Source: Shewanella olleyana (GTDB lineage Bacteria > Pseudomonadota > Gammaproteobacteria > Enterobacterales > Shewanellaceae). From it: a stretch of 64,000 nucleotides of DNA. How positions within the stretch are numbered: position 1 is the stretch's first letter; each line of letters begins with the position of its first letter. The position numbers and the translations under genes are program-made. The notes below the pieces were generated by a model. The model was not told where the DNA came from. It saw only the letters and a program-made list of their open reading frames with translations, and searched no databases. Location of the stretch: contig NZ_JAKILD010000002.1 of NCBI RefSeq assembly GCF_023283825.1, forward strand, positions 62,001 through 126,000, given 5' to 3'. Positions 54,528-63,884 of the stretch are shown here, in pieces.

Positions 54528-55907
54528 TTATCTTTCAAGGCTGATTTCAAAAATCCCTGCAGATTTTGGTCCGAAAAGTTGTTGATGTAGACGACCTGCA
54601 AATTCATCGGTCATCCCAGAAATATAATCCGCAATAATTCGCATTTCATTTAAGTTATTGTCTTTTGCATGTTGCCAACGCTCTTGAGTGTTTAATGGCA
54701 AAAGGCGAAGAGGATCAGATTCAAAAGCCTCAAATAATTCCATGACAATTTGCTGTCCCTTGTATTCGAGCATTTGAATTTCTGGCTTACGTATCACGTA
54801 TTTGAAGACAAACCTTTTAAGCGTATCCAATGCGTCGGCAAAATCGGGTTGAAGTTCGGCATTAAATCTTAAAAGTGGTTCTTCGAAATGAGTATCTTCT
54901 GAAATAATAATGTCAGTGACAAAGCCATTAACTAGTGTGCCAATAGCATCCTTTCGCAAGTGATGTTGATGTGAGAACAGTTTATCTGCGATAGTTTTAA
55001 ACTCATGACTTAACCAAGGATCTTCACTTTCAGATAAATGGTTAGCTACATCTTGCTGCCACTGAATAGGAGTAACAATCCCCATGACAATAGCATCTTC
55101 TAAATCATGTACAGCGTAAGCAATATCATCTGCTAATTCCATTATGGAGCAATCAAACGACTTATATTGTGTTCTATGGTGAGGGTAGGCCTCTGTTGGA
55201 CTTGGCTTAGCACTTATAAAGCGATTTCTATCGGCAGGTGTTAATCCGGCTAATACCCAATCGTAAATGTCTTTATCATCATCAAACAAACTTTTTACAG
55301 GCGGCCATTCTGAAGGTTTAAGTTGACGATGATTTTTAATTTCTTGTTGGCCTAAGTCTACGTGCAGTTTGTTATAAAGAGCTGGGTATTTTAAGATCCC
55401 CAATAGTGTTCTTCGGGTTAAATTCATTCCCCAGTATTGAGTGTAAGGTTCAAGCCTTGCAAGAATACGAAAGGTTTGGCCATTACCTTCAAACCCACCG
55501 TGATCTCGCATCATATAATTAAGGGCGACTTCGCCACCATGACCAAAAGGTGGATGGCCAATATCATGGGCTAGGCATAAAGATTCAATCAAACTCATTG
55601 AATCAAGAAGGTCATTTATTTGTGGATATTTACGTTTAAGCTGCGCAGCGATACCTGTGCCGATTTGAGAGACTTCTAAAGAATGAGTCAGTCTTGTTCT
55701 GAAAAAATCATTCATGCCAATACCATGAACTTGAGTTTTAGCCTGTAAACGTCTGAAAGCTGCAGAATGTAAAATACGGGCACGGTCACGCTGAAAAGGG
55801 CTGCGGTGATCATTGCGCCTTAATTTATCTTCACCTAAACGTCTGTCATGCCAAGGGTTATGGGCTTGTTCATTATCAGGTATTTTATAAGAAATCGTAT
55901 CTGGCAT
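54528..55907 (-). CDS. dgt: dGTP triphosphohydrolase-like HD protein
   Basis: 459 residues, the group called deoxyguanosinetriphosphate triphosphohydrolase-like (type 2). Metal site: [28 protein letters not shown] with the HD pair, and later [16 protein letters not shown] with the distal Asp. Removes triphosphate from dNTPs, controlling their pools; which dNTP is preferred is unknown. AAAGGAAGTG precedes the ATG. It lies 62 bp downstream of another HD nucleotide hydrolase gene (yfbR) on the same strand, so both may be one dNTP-turnover transcript. Confidence 0.88.
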   Translation of the reverse strand: MPDTISYKIPDNEQAHNPWHDRRLGEDKLRRNDHRSPFQRDRARILHSAAFRRLQAKTQVHGIGMNDFFRTRLTHSLEVSQIGTGIAAQLKRKYPQINDLLDSMSLIESLCLAHDIGHPPFGHGGEVALNYMMRDHGGFEGNGQTFRILARLEPYTQYWGMNLTRRTLLGILKYPALYNKLHVDLGQQEIKNHRQLKPSEWPPVKSLFDDDKDIYDWVLAGLTPADRNRFISAKPSPTEAYPHHRTQYKSFDCSIMELADDIAYAVHDLEDAIVMGIVTPIQWQQDVANHLSESEDPWLSHEFKTIADKLFSHQHHLRKDAIGTLVNGFVTDIIISEDTHFEEPLLRFNAELQPDFADALDTLKRFVFKYVIRKPEIQMLEYKGQQIVMELFEAFESDPLRLLPLNTQERWQHAKDNNLNEMRIIADYISGMTDEFAGRLHQQLFGPKSAGIFEISLER

Positions 55908-55969
55908 TTCACTTCCTTTTATTAAAGGCGACGCAATGTATTTTAATTAATCTTCAACATATCAATGGG

Positions 55970-56578
55970 TTAAATTTGCGGATCGTTTTCAGTTAACTTA
56001 TCTAATGTGGAGGTACAGCTATCTAAAAAGATATCAATGAAGCATTTAACTTCAGGCAGCTGTTGCTGAATTTCATTGAGCTTTTTATCTAGATTATCTT
56101 TAACGTGATGAAACTCATCGTTATTGAATCTTAGCTCATTCATGGTTTTGACATAGGCTTGTAAGATATCAGCAGCTTTTACAATGGCTTTGTATTCGGG
56201 GTCAACTTCTGACTGAACGAGTAATGGCTCCATTTCTTCTCGTAAATCAGCTGGCAATGAAGCAAGGCATTCTTTTTCTGCTAAGTCTTCAAGCTTTTTA
56301 AATGCTTTAGTAAATTCAGGGCTGTGGTATTTGGTATTTGTATTGATGTCCTGAAGTTTGGTTTCTGAGACTTCATGATAAAGCGCGATGGTAGCCGCTT
56401 TTTCAGGGTTTAAATTTCCGCCAAAACGTTTGTTTTTAATCACCACTAATAAATGGGCTATTACGGCTACTTGATGGCAATGCTCTGATACGTTCTCTTT
56501 TTGAAAGCAGTGCATTAAAGCCCAGCGTTCGAGAAGTGGCATACGGGTGATCCATGCCATAAATGTGCTTGGTTTCAT
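55970..56578 (-). CDS. yfbR: YfbR-like 5'-deoxynucleotidase with HE in place of HD
   Basis: 202 residues, close to E. coli YfbR (199). YfbR dephosphorylates deoxyribonucleoside 5'-monophosphates. NVSEHCHQVAVIAHLL holds His33; ALYHEVSETKLQD holds His68, Glu69, Glu72 and Asp77; VKAADILQAYVK holds the distal Asp. E. coli reads YHDASE, so the metal-binding Asp69 of the HD dyad is Glu here, while the catalytic Glu72 and Asp77 stay. The change may keep metal binding or alter it. GGGGAC precedes the ATG. Upstream partner of the dgt-like gene. Confidence 0.85.
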   Translation of the reverse strand: MKPSTFMAWITRMPLLERWALMHCFQKENVSEHCHQVAVIAHLLVVIKNKRFGGNLNPEKAATIALYHEVSETKLQDINTNTKYHSPEFTKAFKKLEDLAEKECLASLPADLREEMEPLLVQSEVDPEYKAIVKAADILQAYVKTMNELRFNNDEFHHVKDNLDKKLNEIQQQLPEVKCFIDIFLDSCTSTLDKLTENDPQI

Positions 56579-56769
56579 TTTCGTCCCCTAGAGAGTCGTT
56601 ACTCGCTGAATACGGAATGTGCTAATACTGATATAGCTACAACATTACTTGAGTTATTGCTGAATCACCAGATAATCAATCTGTTTTTATTCAATATTTT
56701 ATAACTTAAATTTGAAATTAAATTAGCTTAGTTTTAATCTAGTTTATTGAATTAATTATAGAGTGCAAA

Positions 56770-57693
56770 ATGGATGATGCCCGTTGTATTGAGCTAAATA
56801 AAATCGTCACCAATGAAGACTTATACGTTTTAGAAAATGTTAAGTCTTACCAATTTGTTTGTGATGAATGCGGTGTGTCGTTAATTCCTTGCTCCTATAA
56901 AAAATCAGTAAACCTGCGCAAACCGTATTTTAAAACGGGCAAAAATGCTGAACACAAAGCAGGTTGCTACGCTAAAGCAACGGCAAAAATTCGTGAGCAA
57001 GCTAAAACGAGTCGAATATCGACCGAAGAAGGTTTTCCGCTCGCATACCCAAACCGGTTCAATCTTGCTGCGGTAAAGTCAGCTAAATTTATTCATGAAG
57101 AGCTTATCAATGAAGAGCCCAGTGATAGCAAGCGAATTGGCGCTCAAAACATTTCTTCTGCAGCTAATGCTGGACACACTAAAACTAAACAAAACTATGT
57201 CACCAGTTCTTTTCAAACCTTAGTTGATCAATATTTCAATTTTCCGTTTGATCGTGATCGTGAATTAACTTTTGAAGGTATCAAGGGCAATCAGTACCAA
57301 CAGATTTTCCAAAAGATCAATAATCCCATCGGTAAACAAAAATTTCGTTTTCAAACTGCTGAACCTGAAACCAAGATTTTCTTTAGTATTTTGTCTTGGG
57401 ATAAGCCTGAAATAGACAACAATATAATTAAAATTAAACTCTCAGCAGGTTGGTGGCAACAAAGTGCTGGTAAGAAAAAGAATTTAAGACCTTACTTTGT
57501 TGAAATTAATACTGAAGGTTGGCAAGCCAGCGTGTTAACTAAGTTTACTGAGCGGTTAGCGCAAATTAGAGAATTAGTAAAAGGCACAGATAAGAAAGCC
57601 TTAATGGCATTTGTCGGTGAGCAAGATAGAGAAGAAGACTTTTATCGTTTTACCTGTGATGAATCTCGCTTAATGTGCTTTAAAGTATTCTGA
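56770..57693 (+). CDS. putative zinc-binding protein of unknown function
   Basis: 307 residues, cytoplasmic. The N-terminal 70 residues show FVCDECGVSLIPCSYK, RKPYFKTGKNAEHKAGC: Cys-x2-Cys, Cys and a His/Cys end, reminiscent of the N-terminal zinc region in CoiA-like or DUF-type proteins that read modified or foreign DNA. The middle is low-complexity; the C-terminal 150 residues form a mixed alpha/beta domain not recognised. Stands alone between divergent-facing genes. Role unknown; the CoiA comparison is a weak resemblance. Confidence 0.6.
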   Translation: MDDARCIELNKIVTNEDLYVLENVKSYQFVCDECGVSLIPCSYKKSVNLRKPYFKTGKNAEHKAGCYAKATAKIREQAKTSRISTEEGFPLAYPNRFNLAAVKSAKFIHEELINEEPSDSKRIGAQNISSAANAGHTKTKQNYVTSSFQTLVDQYFNFPFDRDRELTFEGIKGNQYQQIFQKINNPIGKQKFRFQTAEPETKIFFSILSWDKPEIDNNIIKIKLSAGWWQQSAGKKKNLRPYFVEINTEGWQASVLTKFTERLAQIRELVKGTDKKALMAFVGEQDREEDFYRFTCDESRLMCFKVF

Positions 57694-57738
57694 CGTTTCT
57701 ACAACAAACGTTTGCTGAACTAAAATAAAAATTAGTGT

Positions 57739-58581
57739 TTATTTTAGTGCAAACTGAGTTTGAATTGGGTTGTGATCTGATGCGGTAGTTTCATTCGAAT
57801 TGGCATTGATTAAGCTTAAGCCACGGTAATAAAGGTGGTCTAATGGCAGCCCAAATACGCGTTTTCTGAAATCGACTTTATATTGCGCCTCTTCAAGTCT
57901 TAATCCATGAGCTAATTGCTTAACAATATCTAGTCTCCCATCACGCCAAGTATTAAAGTCACCGGCTAAAATAACTGGCCCACGGTGAGCGGTTACTTTA
58001 CTGAGTATTTGCTTAAATTGCGCCTCAAAGCTTGTTAAACGCACATCAAAATTAACTCCATGTAAATTAATCACTAGAAGTTGTTCACCTGTTGATAATG
58101 GATAACGACTGACTAAAGTTGATTTTGCAAAGCGAATTAATGGTTCGGTTGTTTGATAAGCACAGGCCTCATTAGCTGGTTGAGTCGATACGTTCATGAC
58201 ACCCATTGGGACGTTCATCAATTTAAAGCCTTTGGCCATCACTACATGAAACTGTTTTTCTTCTAAGTATTGTTGAAATGTGCGGTTTAATTTAGCTTCT
58301 TGTAGCAGAACTAGATCATTGTTTTGGGTTAACTCTGTGAGTACAGGTTGCCAATTAAGTTTCTTCTGCTTGTAAATATTCCAAACCGCAATATTTAACA
58401 GTCCTTGCCGATCTATGGATGCTGAAGAAGGTTGTACAGAGCAATTGGATACGAAAAAAGGCGGTTGTTCACTCATCATGACCTCAGGCTTTCCATTAAA
58501 AGTTGCAATTATGCTGTGATAACACAATAGTAATCCGCTAATAAGCAAAAAAGTTAACAGGTATTTATGTTTAATTTTCAA
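57739..58581 (-). CDS. endonuclease/exonuclease/phosphatase-family protein (YafD-like)
   Basis: 280 residues from TTG 58581, supported by GAGG just upstream; a longer ATG frame to 58707 adds another hydrophobic segment. One N-terminal helix (KYLLTFLLISGLLLCYHSI) anchors or exports the domain. EEP fold motifs: NIAVWNIYKQ, LVLLQEAKLN (catalytic Glu), VILAGDFNTWRDGR (DxN) and ASDHNPIQTQF (Asp-His). Metal-dependent phosphodiesterase or phosphatase; substrate unknown. Divergent from cardiolipin synthase, so a role with lipids is possible but not shown. Confidence 0.78.
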   Translation of the reverse strand: MKIKHKYLLTFLLISGLLLCYHSIIATFNGKPEVMMSEQPPFFVSNCSVQPSSASIDRQGLLNIAVWNIYKQKKLNWQPVLTELTQNNDLVLLQEAKLNRTFQQYLEEKQFHVVMAKGFKLMNVPMGVMNVSTQPANEACAYQTTEPLIRFAKSTLVSRYPLSTGEQLLVINLHGVNFDVRLTSFEAQFKQILSKVTAHRGPVILAGDFNTWRDGRLDIVKQLAHGLRLEEAQYKVDFRKRVFGLPLDHLYYRGLSLINANSNETTASDHNPIQTQFALK

Positions 58582-58764
58582 GATACCTCGTTGAAAGCTT
58601 TTTTGTATAACATCGCCGTGTACCAATGTTATTGTGTACGACAACATTAAGACTAGTAAGCTAAATGCTCTATTTATGACGTTTGACGGAATATTCAGTA
58701 CAATCAAACTGTACTATTAATTTATTGCTATTTCACTATAAAGCTTAGGGCGAATCAGATACCT

Positions 58765-60216
58765 ATGGATCATTTAACCCAAATAATTGCTGTACTTGGT
58801 GTTTTCCTATATTGGTTAATACTCGGTGGCGTAGCAACACGAATTGTGATTAAACGGCGGAGTGTTGGCGTATCTTTTTCGTGGCTATTGATTATTTATT
58901 TCCTACCCTTTGTCGGTGTGATTGCTTATCTGTTGTTTGGCGAATTACATTTAGGAAAAGCACGTTCTAGTCGCTCTAAAGCTATGTTTAAACCTTATGG
59001 TGAGTGGTTCTCTTCTTTGTATCAACATAACGCCCACCAACCAGACAAACAAAGTGATTATGCACATTCAATCAGTAAGCTATGTGACGTGCAGTTATCG
59101 ATACCCTCATTGATGGCCAATGAGTTAGTGCTGCAACATACCCCTGAGCAAATCTTAACTTCCATCATTAAAGACATAAATGAAGCTAAAACGGCTATTC
59201 ATTTAGAGTTTTATATCTGGAATCCTGGAGGTTTAGCTGATGAGGTGGCGTTAGCATTGATCAACGCAGCTAAACGAGGAATAGCTGTAAAGTTGTTGCT
59301 TGATGCCGCAGGTAGCCGGCAATTTTTCAAATCTCAATGGCCCGAACAAATGAAAGCCGTTGGTATTAATGTCGTTGCGGCGCTGATTGTCAGTCCATTA
59401 AGAATGTTTTTCAGAAGAATGGATTTACGTCTTCATCGTAAGATCGTCGTCATTGATAATAGTATTGGATATACAGGTTCAATGAACCTCGTTGACCCTA
59501 AATGCTTTAAGCAATCAGATGGTGTTGGTGAATGGATTGATATGATGGTCAGAATTTCTGGTCCTGTGGTCCCTGTCATGAATACGGTGAGTGCTTGGGA
59601 CTGGGAAGTTGAAACGAACGAGCGGATTATGCCAGCTAAACCACCAGAAGCTTATTGCAGCGATACTTCGTCTTTAGTTCAGGCCATTCCTTCAGGCCCT
59701 GGAATGCCAGAAGAAGTGATACACCAAGTCTTGCTACAAAGCTTATATCAGGCGCAACAAAAAATCGTGATCACAACTCCTTACTTTGTGCCAAGTGAGC
59801 AATTATTGGATGCGCTGGTGACTGCGTCTTTACGAGGTGTTGATGTGAATATTATTATTCCTCGTAAAAATGATTCCACCATGGTGAAGTGGGCGAGCAG
59901 TTCATTCTTTACTGAATTATTAGATGCAGGCGTGAATATACATCAATTTAATGGTGGTCTGTTACATACTAAGTCGGTGCTTATTGATGATGAGCACTGC
60001 CTGATCGGTACAGTAAACATGGATATGCGCAGCTTGTGGTTGAATTTTGAATTAACCTTGGCTGTCGATGACATTAAATTTGCTGCTAGGTTAGGGGCTT
60101 TATTACAAAGTTATATGGATGACTCTGATATTTTGACTGTTGAAGAGTGGGAGCAACGTCCGATGTACAAGCGATTCATTGAACAAGTTTTTTACCTATT
60201 TAGTCCTTTGCTTTAA
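58765..60216 (+). CDS. cls: cardiolipin synthase (ClsA type)
   Basis: 483 residues. Two N-terminal membrane helices (LTQIIAVLGVFLYWLILGG and SFSWLLIIYFLPFVGVIAYL) then two phospholipase D domains with HKD motifs HRKIVVIDNSIGYTGSMNL and HTKSVLIDDEHCLIGTVNM. Both HxKx4D sets are complete. ClsA joins two phosphatidylglycerols into cardiolipin and glycerol at the inner membrane. A terminator follows. Confidence 0.93.
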   Translation: MDHLTQIIAVLGVFLYWLILGGVATRIVIKRRSVGVSFSWLLIIYFLPFVGVIAYLLFGELHLGKARSSRSKAMFKPYGEWFSSLYQHNAHQPDKQSDYAHSISKLCDVQLSIPSLMANELVLQHTPEQILTSIIKDINEAKTAIHLEFYIWNPGGLADEVALALINAAKRGIAVKLLLDAAGSRQFFKSQWPEQMKAVGINVVAALIVSPLRMFFRRMDLRLHRKIVVIDNSIGYTGSMNLVDPKCFKQSDGVGEWIDMMVRISGPVVPVMNTVSAWDWEVETNERIMPAKPPEAYCSDTSSLVQAIPSGPGMPEEVIHQVLLQSLYQAQQKIVITTPYFVPSEQLLDALVTASLRGVDVNIIIPRKNDSTMVKWASSSFFTELLDAGVNIHQFNGGLLHTKSVLIDDEHCLIGTVNMDMRSLWLNFELTLAVDDIKFAARLGALLQSYMDDSDILTVEEWEQRPMYKRFIEQVFYLFSPLL

Positions 60217-60245
60217 AACTGAATATTTACCTTAATCGTAAGAGC

Positions 60246-60278
60246 AAAAAGCCACTGTAAATTTTACAGTGGCTTTTT
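60246..60278. terminator. bidirectional terminator between cls and alaA
   Basis: AAAAAGCCACTGTAA and TTACAGTGGCTTTTT pair fully, between convergent genes. Confidence 0.9.
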
Positions 60279-60342
60279 ATCGGAACCTGAAAACTATTAC
60301 GGCTATTGTAATTGCAGCGGTTACTGATAATTATCTTCTAAG

Positions 60343-61557
60343 TTACTGAGAATAGTCTTCTAAAAAATTACCAAAGTCGGTTAATGCTTTTGATAAATCT
60401 TCTTTATGAGGTAAAAATACCACTCGGACATGGTCAGGCTCAGGCCAGTTAAATGCAGTGCCTTGAACTAACAGTATTTTTTGAGATTTAAGTAAATCTA
60501 AAACTAAGCGCTCATCATCACGCAAATTAAACTTTTTCATGTCTAATTTAGGAAACGCATATAATGCGCCTTTAGGCTTTTTAACGCTAACACCTGGGAT
60601 ACTATTCAAAGCATCAAAACATACGTCACGTTGAGCGGTCAAACGACCATTTGGCAGGATTAATTCATTAATACTCTGATAGCCACCTAATGCTGTCTGA
60701 ATAGCATGTTGATTAGGTACGTTTGAGCATAAACGCATTGAGGCCAGCATGTCTAAACCTTCAATGTAGTTTGCCGCAGATTTTAAATTACCACTAAGCA
60801 CCATCCAGCCGACACGGAAACCCGCAGCGCGATACGCTTTTGATAAACCATTAAAGGTGACTGTTAGAATATCGTCAGATAACGACGCTGCATGGGTGTG
60901 TACAGCATCATCGTATAAAATCTTATCGTATATCTCATCGGCAAATAAAATGATGTCGTGTTGACGACAAAGTTCAATCACATCTAACAGTAATTCTTTA
61001 CTGTAAACCGCACCGGTCGGATTATTAGGGTTAATAATCACTATGCCTCGAGTACGAGGTGTAATTTTACTTTTTATATCTTCTAAATCTGGAAACCAGT
61101 CTGATTCTTCATCGCAGCGGTAATGTACAGCTTTACCACCAGCTAGGTTAGCAGCAGCAGTCCATAAAGGATAATCAGGTGATGGGATCAATACTTCATC
61201 ATCCGTATTCAATAAACCTTGTAGCGCCATGCAAATTAGCTCTGAAGCACCATTTCCAATATAGACATCTTCAATATCGATACCGTGAATACCTTGCGCC
61301 TGATAATGCTGCACAATGGCTTTACGGGCAGAGAATAACCCTTTAGATTCGCAATATCCTTGTGCGCTTGGCAAGTTTAGGATGACATCACGTACAATTT
61401 CTTCAGGGGCTTCAAATCCAAATGGGGCAGGGTTACCGATATTGAGTTTTAAAATACGGTGGCCTTCATCTTCAAGACGACGTGCTTCTTTATGCACAGG
61501 TCCACGGATGTCATAGCACACACTATCGAGTTTATTGGATTTGATGATGGGACGCAT
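60343..61557 (-). CDS. alaA: glutamate-pyruvate aminotransferase AlaA
   Basis: 404 residues, as in E. coli AlaA. Class I PLP aminotransferase making alanine from pyruvate and glutamate. KLNIGNPAPFGFEAPEEI near the start and NPNNPTGAVYS are typical of the AlaA group. The PLP lysine lies in FNGLSKAYRAAGFRVGW near residue 240, and the carboxylate-binding Arg in DHVRVVFLP. Cytoplasmic. Single gene with cls converging downstream. Confidence 0.9.
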   Translation of the reverse strand: MRPIIKSNKLDSVCYDIRGPVHKEARRLEDEGHRILKLNIGNPAPFGFEAPEEIVRDVILNLPSAQGYCESKGLFSARKAIVQHYQAQGIHGIDIEDVYIGNGASELICMALQGLLNTDDEVLIPSPDYPLWTAAANLAGGKAVHYRCDEESDWFPDLEDIKSKITPRTRGIVIINPNNPTGAVYSKELLLDVIELCRQHDIILFADEIYDKILYDDAVHTHAASLSDDILTVTFNGLSKAYRAAGFRVGWMVLSGNLKSAANYIEGLDMLASMRLCSNVPNQHAIQTALGGYQSINELILPNGRLTAQRDVCFDALNSIPGVSVKKPKGALYAFPKLDMKKFNLRDDERLVLDLLKSQKILLVQGTAFNWPEPDHVRVVFLPHKEDLSKALTDFGNFLEDYSQ

Positions 61558-61806
61558 ACTTGCTTAACCTTACTAATACGACTTAAGTCTGCGAACAATA
61601 ACGAATTTGTTGAGTAGATAAAAGGTTTATTTAGTAGATTTCATAGTTTATTTAGGGTTTTATTCTGCTAGCGGGTTCGGGACTGCCTTGAATTGGTTTT
61701 AAACTTCGATGAGTGGCCTTCAATTAGTTTAAAACGCTTTTAAGGTGAGAGTTTGAAGTACAAGTCTCTGTTATTGATTAATTATGTTTAAGCAATTAAA
61801 AAACAT
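61558..61806. other. intergenic stretch between efp and alaA
   Basis: With the efp terminator this makes a 310-bp gap. AT-rich; the pattern TTGGTTTTAAAC / TAGTTTAAAACGC occurs twice near 61690-61740. No gene seen; the alaA promoter must be here. Confidence 0.4.
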
Positions 61807-61833
61807 AAAAAAGCCAGCAATAGCTGGCTTTTT
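61807..61833 (-). terminator. terminator of the earP-efp transcript
   Basis: AAAAAAGCCAGC-AATA-GCTGGCTTTTT, usable on the minus strand after efp. Confidence 0.88.
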
Positions 61834-61867
61834 GTCTTTTTCGCTATAGCGATAAAAAGTCGGTTGA

Positions 61868-62428
61868 TTAAACGCGCTTTTTGAATTCGTTTGTACGAGT
61901 ATCGATTTCGATTTTGTCGCCAATTTTAACGAATTCAGCAACAGTAACAGTACCGCCACCAGTAATGGTTGCAGGCTTCATTACTTTACCTGAAGTATCA
62001 CCACGAGCAGCTGGCTCAGTGTAGGTTACTTCACGTACGATAGTGACAGGCAGTTCAACAGAAATCGCTTTACCTTCATAGAAAGTAACTGAACATTCTT
62101 CTTCCATACCGTCAACAATATAAGCACCAGCATCACCTAAGTTGTCAGCTTCAACATCGTATTGGTTGTACTCTGCATCCATGAATACATACATAGGATC
62201 AGCATAGTAAGAATAAGTACATGCAAGACGTTCTAGGATGATATCTTCCATTTTGTCTTCACCTTTAAAGGTGGTTTCAGTGGTAGAATCTTGAAGAACG
62301 TTTTTAAGCTTCATCTTAACGATTGCAGCGTTACGGCCAGAGCGAGTTGTTTCAGTTTTCTGAACAACCCACGGGCTGCCATCTAACATGATCACGTTAC
62401 CAGGACGGAGTTCATGAGCAGTTTTCAT
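61868..62428 (-). CDS. efp: elongation factor P (Arg32 type)
   Basis: 186 residues. Binds ribosomes stalled at consecutive prolines and restores peptide bond formation. The three beta-barrel domains are complete. The tip loop reads [11 protein letters not shown], so position 32 is arginine; E. coli-type EF-P has a lysine at 34 that EpmA/B modify. Arg32 EF-P is rhamnosylated by EarP, whose gene lies directly upstream. AGGAATAAAGTA precedes the ATG. The pair gives internal proof for the modification type. Confidence 0.95.
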   Translation of the reverse strand: MKTAHELRPGNVIMLDGSPWVVQKTETTRSGRNAAIVKMKLKNVLQDSTTETTFKGEDKMEDIILERLACTYSYYADPMYVFMDAEYNQYDVEADNLGDAGAYIVDGMEEECSVTFYEGKAISVELPVTIVREVTYTEPAARGDTSGKVMKPATITGGGTVTVAEFVKIGDKIEIDTRTNEFKKRV

Positions 62429-62475
62429 TACTTTATTCCTATATTTTAGGTATTAATTTTTAATTGCGCAGTATC

Positions 62476-63720
62476 TTAGCTGGTTTTCACAAATTCAACC
62501 AGTCGAGAAGCAAGATCTGCATCCTTTTTAGCATCAATCGGCCAATGTTTAGCATGTTGCTGTAACGCCGATTGAGCACAAATGAGTTGTTGCCAATGTT
62601 CTACGACATTGGATTCTTGTTGATTGAAAGCAAAATTGGTTTTAGACCAAGCATTTGCAGCATCATCTTCAAGGTTTAAGCAGTAGATATTAACAAAAGC
62701 CTGTAATTTTACTAGATGATAATCATCTTCTTGCGGGTATATGTGCCAAATAAACGGTTTTGCGGCCCATTGTGCGCGCAAAAATGAGTCTTCTCCGCGA
62801 ACGATATTAAAATCACAACTCCAGAGTAGTCGATCAAACTGGGTTTGAGCTGTCATGGGGAGAATATGAATAGTTAAATTACCGACAGTAAACTGTTGCC
62901 CAGCTTTAATCTTATTAAGTGGTGTGCTGATGAGGCTTTCAATACTGGCTAAGCTTTTACCTAATGGTATCAAGGCATGAATGGCTGTTTGTTCAGAGTT
63001 ATTTTGAACTTCAATATTCGCCCAGTAGTTACACAAAGCGGTTAAGGCAAGCGTCTCATAGCTGAATACACTAATGACAATGTCATTTGCTTCTATACCG
63101 ATTAAGCCTAATTTTTTAAATAAAGCTAATTTGTTGCTAGGAGATGATTGCCATTTATCTCGTTGATTAAACAAATCAGACTCACAAATTAACCCACCAC
63201 TTTTAGATGTAAAACCCGGGAAATAAAAATGCTTATTAATGCCGCTTGCTTGCATAGACGGTAAACCATGACAACCATCGACCCAATCTTCAGCAGATAG
63301 ATACTCTAGATTTAGCCATACAGGCGGTTTACTGGCGGTGTTTATCGATTGTTCAAAATTTGTTTTACTTTCTTGATGTAATTCATCAATAGTCGATAAA
63401 ACCTGTGATGGCAATTCACAGGCAAAAGCCTCTATTAAAACACTTCCTGGCCTATAAGGGATATCTAATGGTTTATTCCATTTAAAAATATTCACACCAA
63501 AAAATTGCTGCTGAGATAATGTTTTATCGAGTTCAGGCAGTATATGTGAAAAACTATTTAGGTCATCAACCCATAAATTAATTTCAATTTGATATTCTGC
63601 TGCTAATTGTTTTGCAAGGCGCCACGTTACGCCAATATCACCATAGTTATCGACAACGACACAGAATATATCCCAGTGTGGTGACTTATATGAGCTAGCT
63701 GCTGGTGTTTCATTGGTCAT
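62476..63720 (-). CDS. earP: EF-P arginine rhamnosyltransferase EarP
   Basis: 414 residues. Transfers rhamnose from dTDP-rhamnose to Arg32 of EF-P (inverting GT-B enzyme, former DUF2331). The N-terminus WDIFCVVVDNYGDIGVTWRL carries the conserved Asp-Asn-x-Gly-Asp-x-Gly motif with catalytic Asp, and FNIVRGEDSFLRAQWAAKPF with FIWHIYPQEDDYH binds the sugar nucleotide. It is 47 bp upstream of efp on the same strand, the usual partnership in Pseudomonas, Neisseria and Shewanella. Confidence 0.93.
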   Translation of the reverse strand: MTNETPAASSYKSPHWDIFCVVVDNYGDIGVTWRLAKQLAAEYQIEINLWVDDLNSFSHILPELDKTLSQQQFFGVNIFKWNKPLDIPYRPGSVLIEAFACELPSQVLSTIDELHQESKTNFEQSINTASKPPVWLNLEYLSAEDWVDGCHGLPSMQASGINKHFYFPGFTSKSGGLICESDLFNQRDKWQSSPSNKLALFKKLGLIGIEANDIVISVFSYETLALTALCNYWANIEVQNNSEQTAIHALIPLGKSLASIESLISTPLNKIKAGQQFTVGNLTIHILPMTAQTQFDRLLWSCDFNIVRGEDSFLRAQWAAKPFIWHIYPQEDDYHLVKLQAFVNIYCLNLEDDAANAWSKTNFAFNQQESNVVEHWQQLICAQSALQQHAKHWPIDAKKDADLASRLVEFVKTS

Positions 63721-63810
63721 GTAGACTTGCCTTAAACAATTTGCTTTTCAAAATATAGTTACTGGATAAGCTGTAAAGTATTAATTAATCTTTATTCAAA
63801 TCTCAGGTTC

Positions 63811-63838
63811 AAAAAAAGCGGCTTTAGCCGCTTTTTTA
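63811..63838 (-). terminator. terminator after flavodoxin gene
   Basis: AAAAAAAGCGGC-TTTA-GCCGCTTTTTT; on the minus strand it follows the flavodoxin stop codon. Confidence 0.85.
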
Positions 63839-63884
63839 TTGTTTAGTGATGATCTAACAAGTCGCTTATCACTAAAGAAATTGA

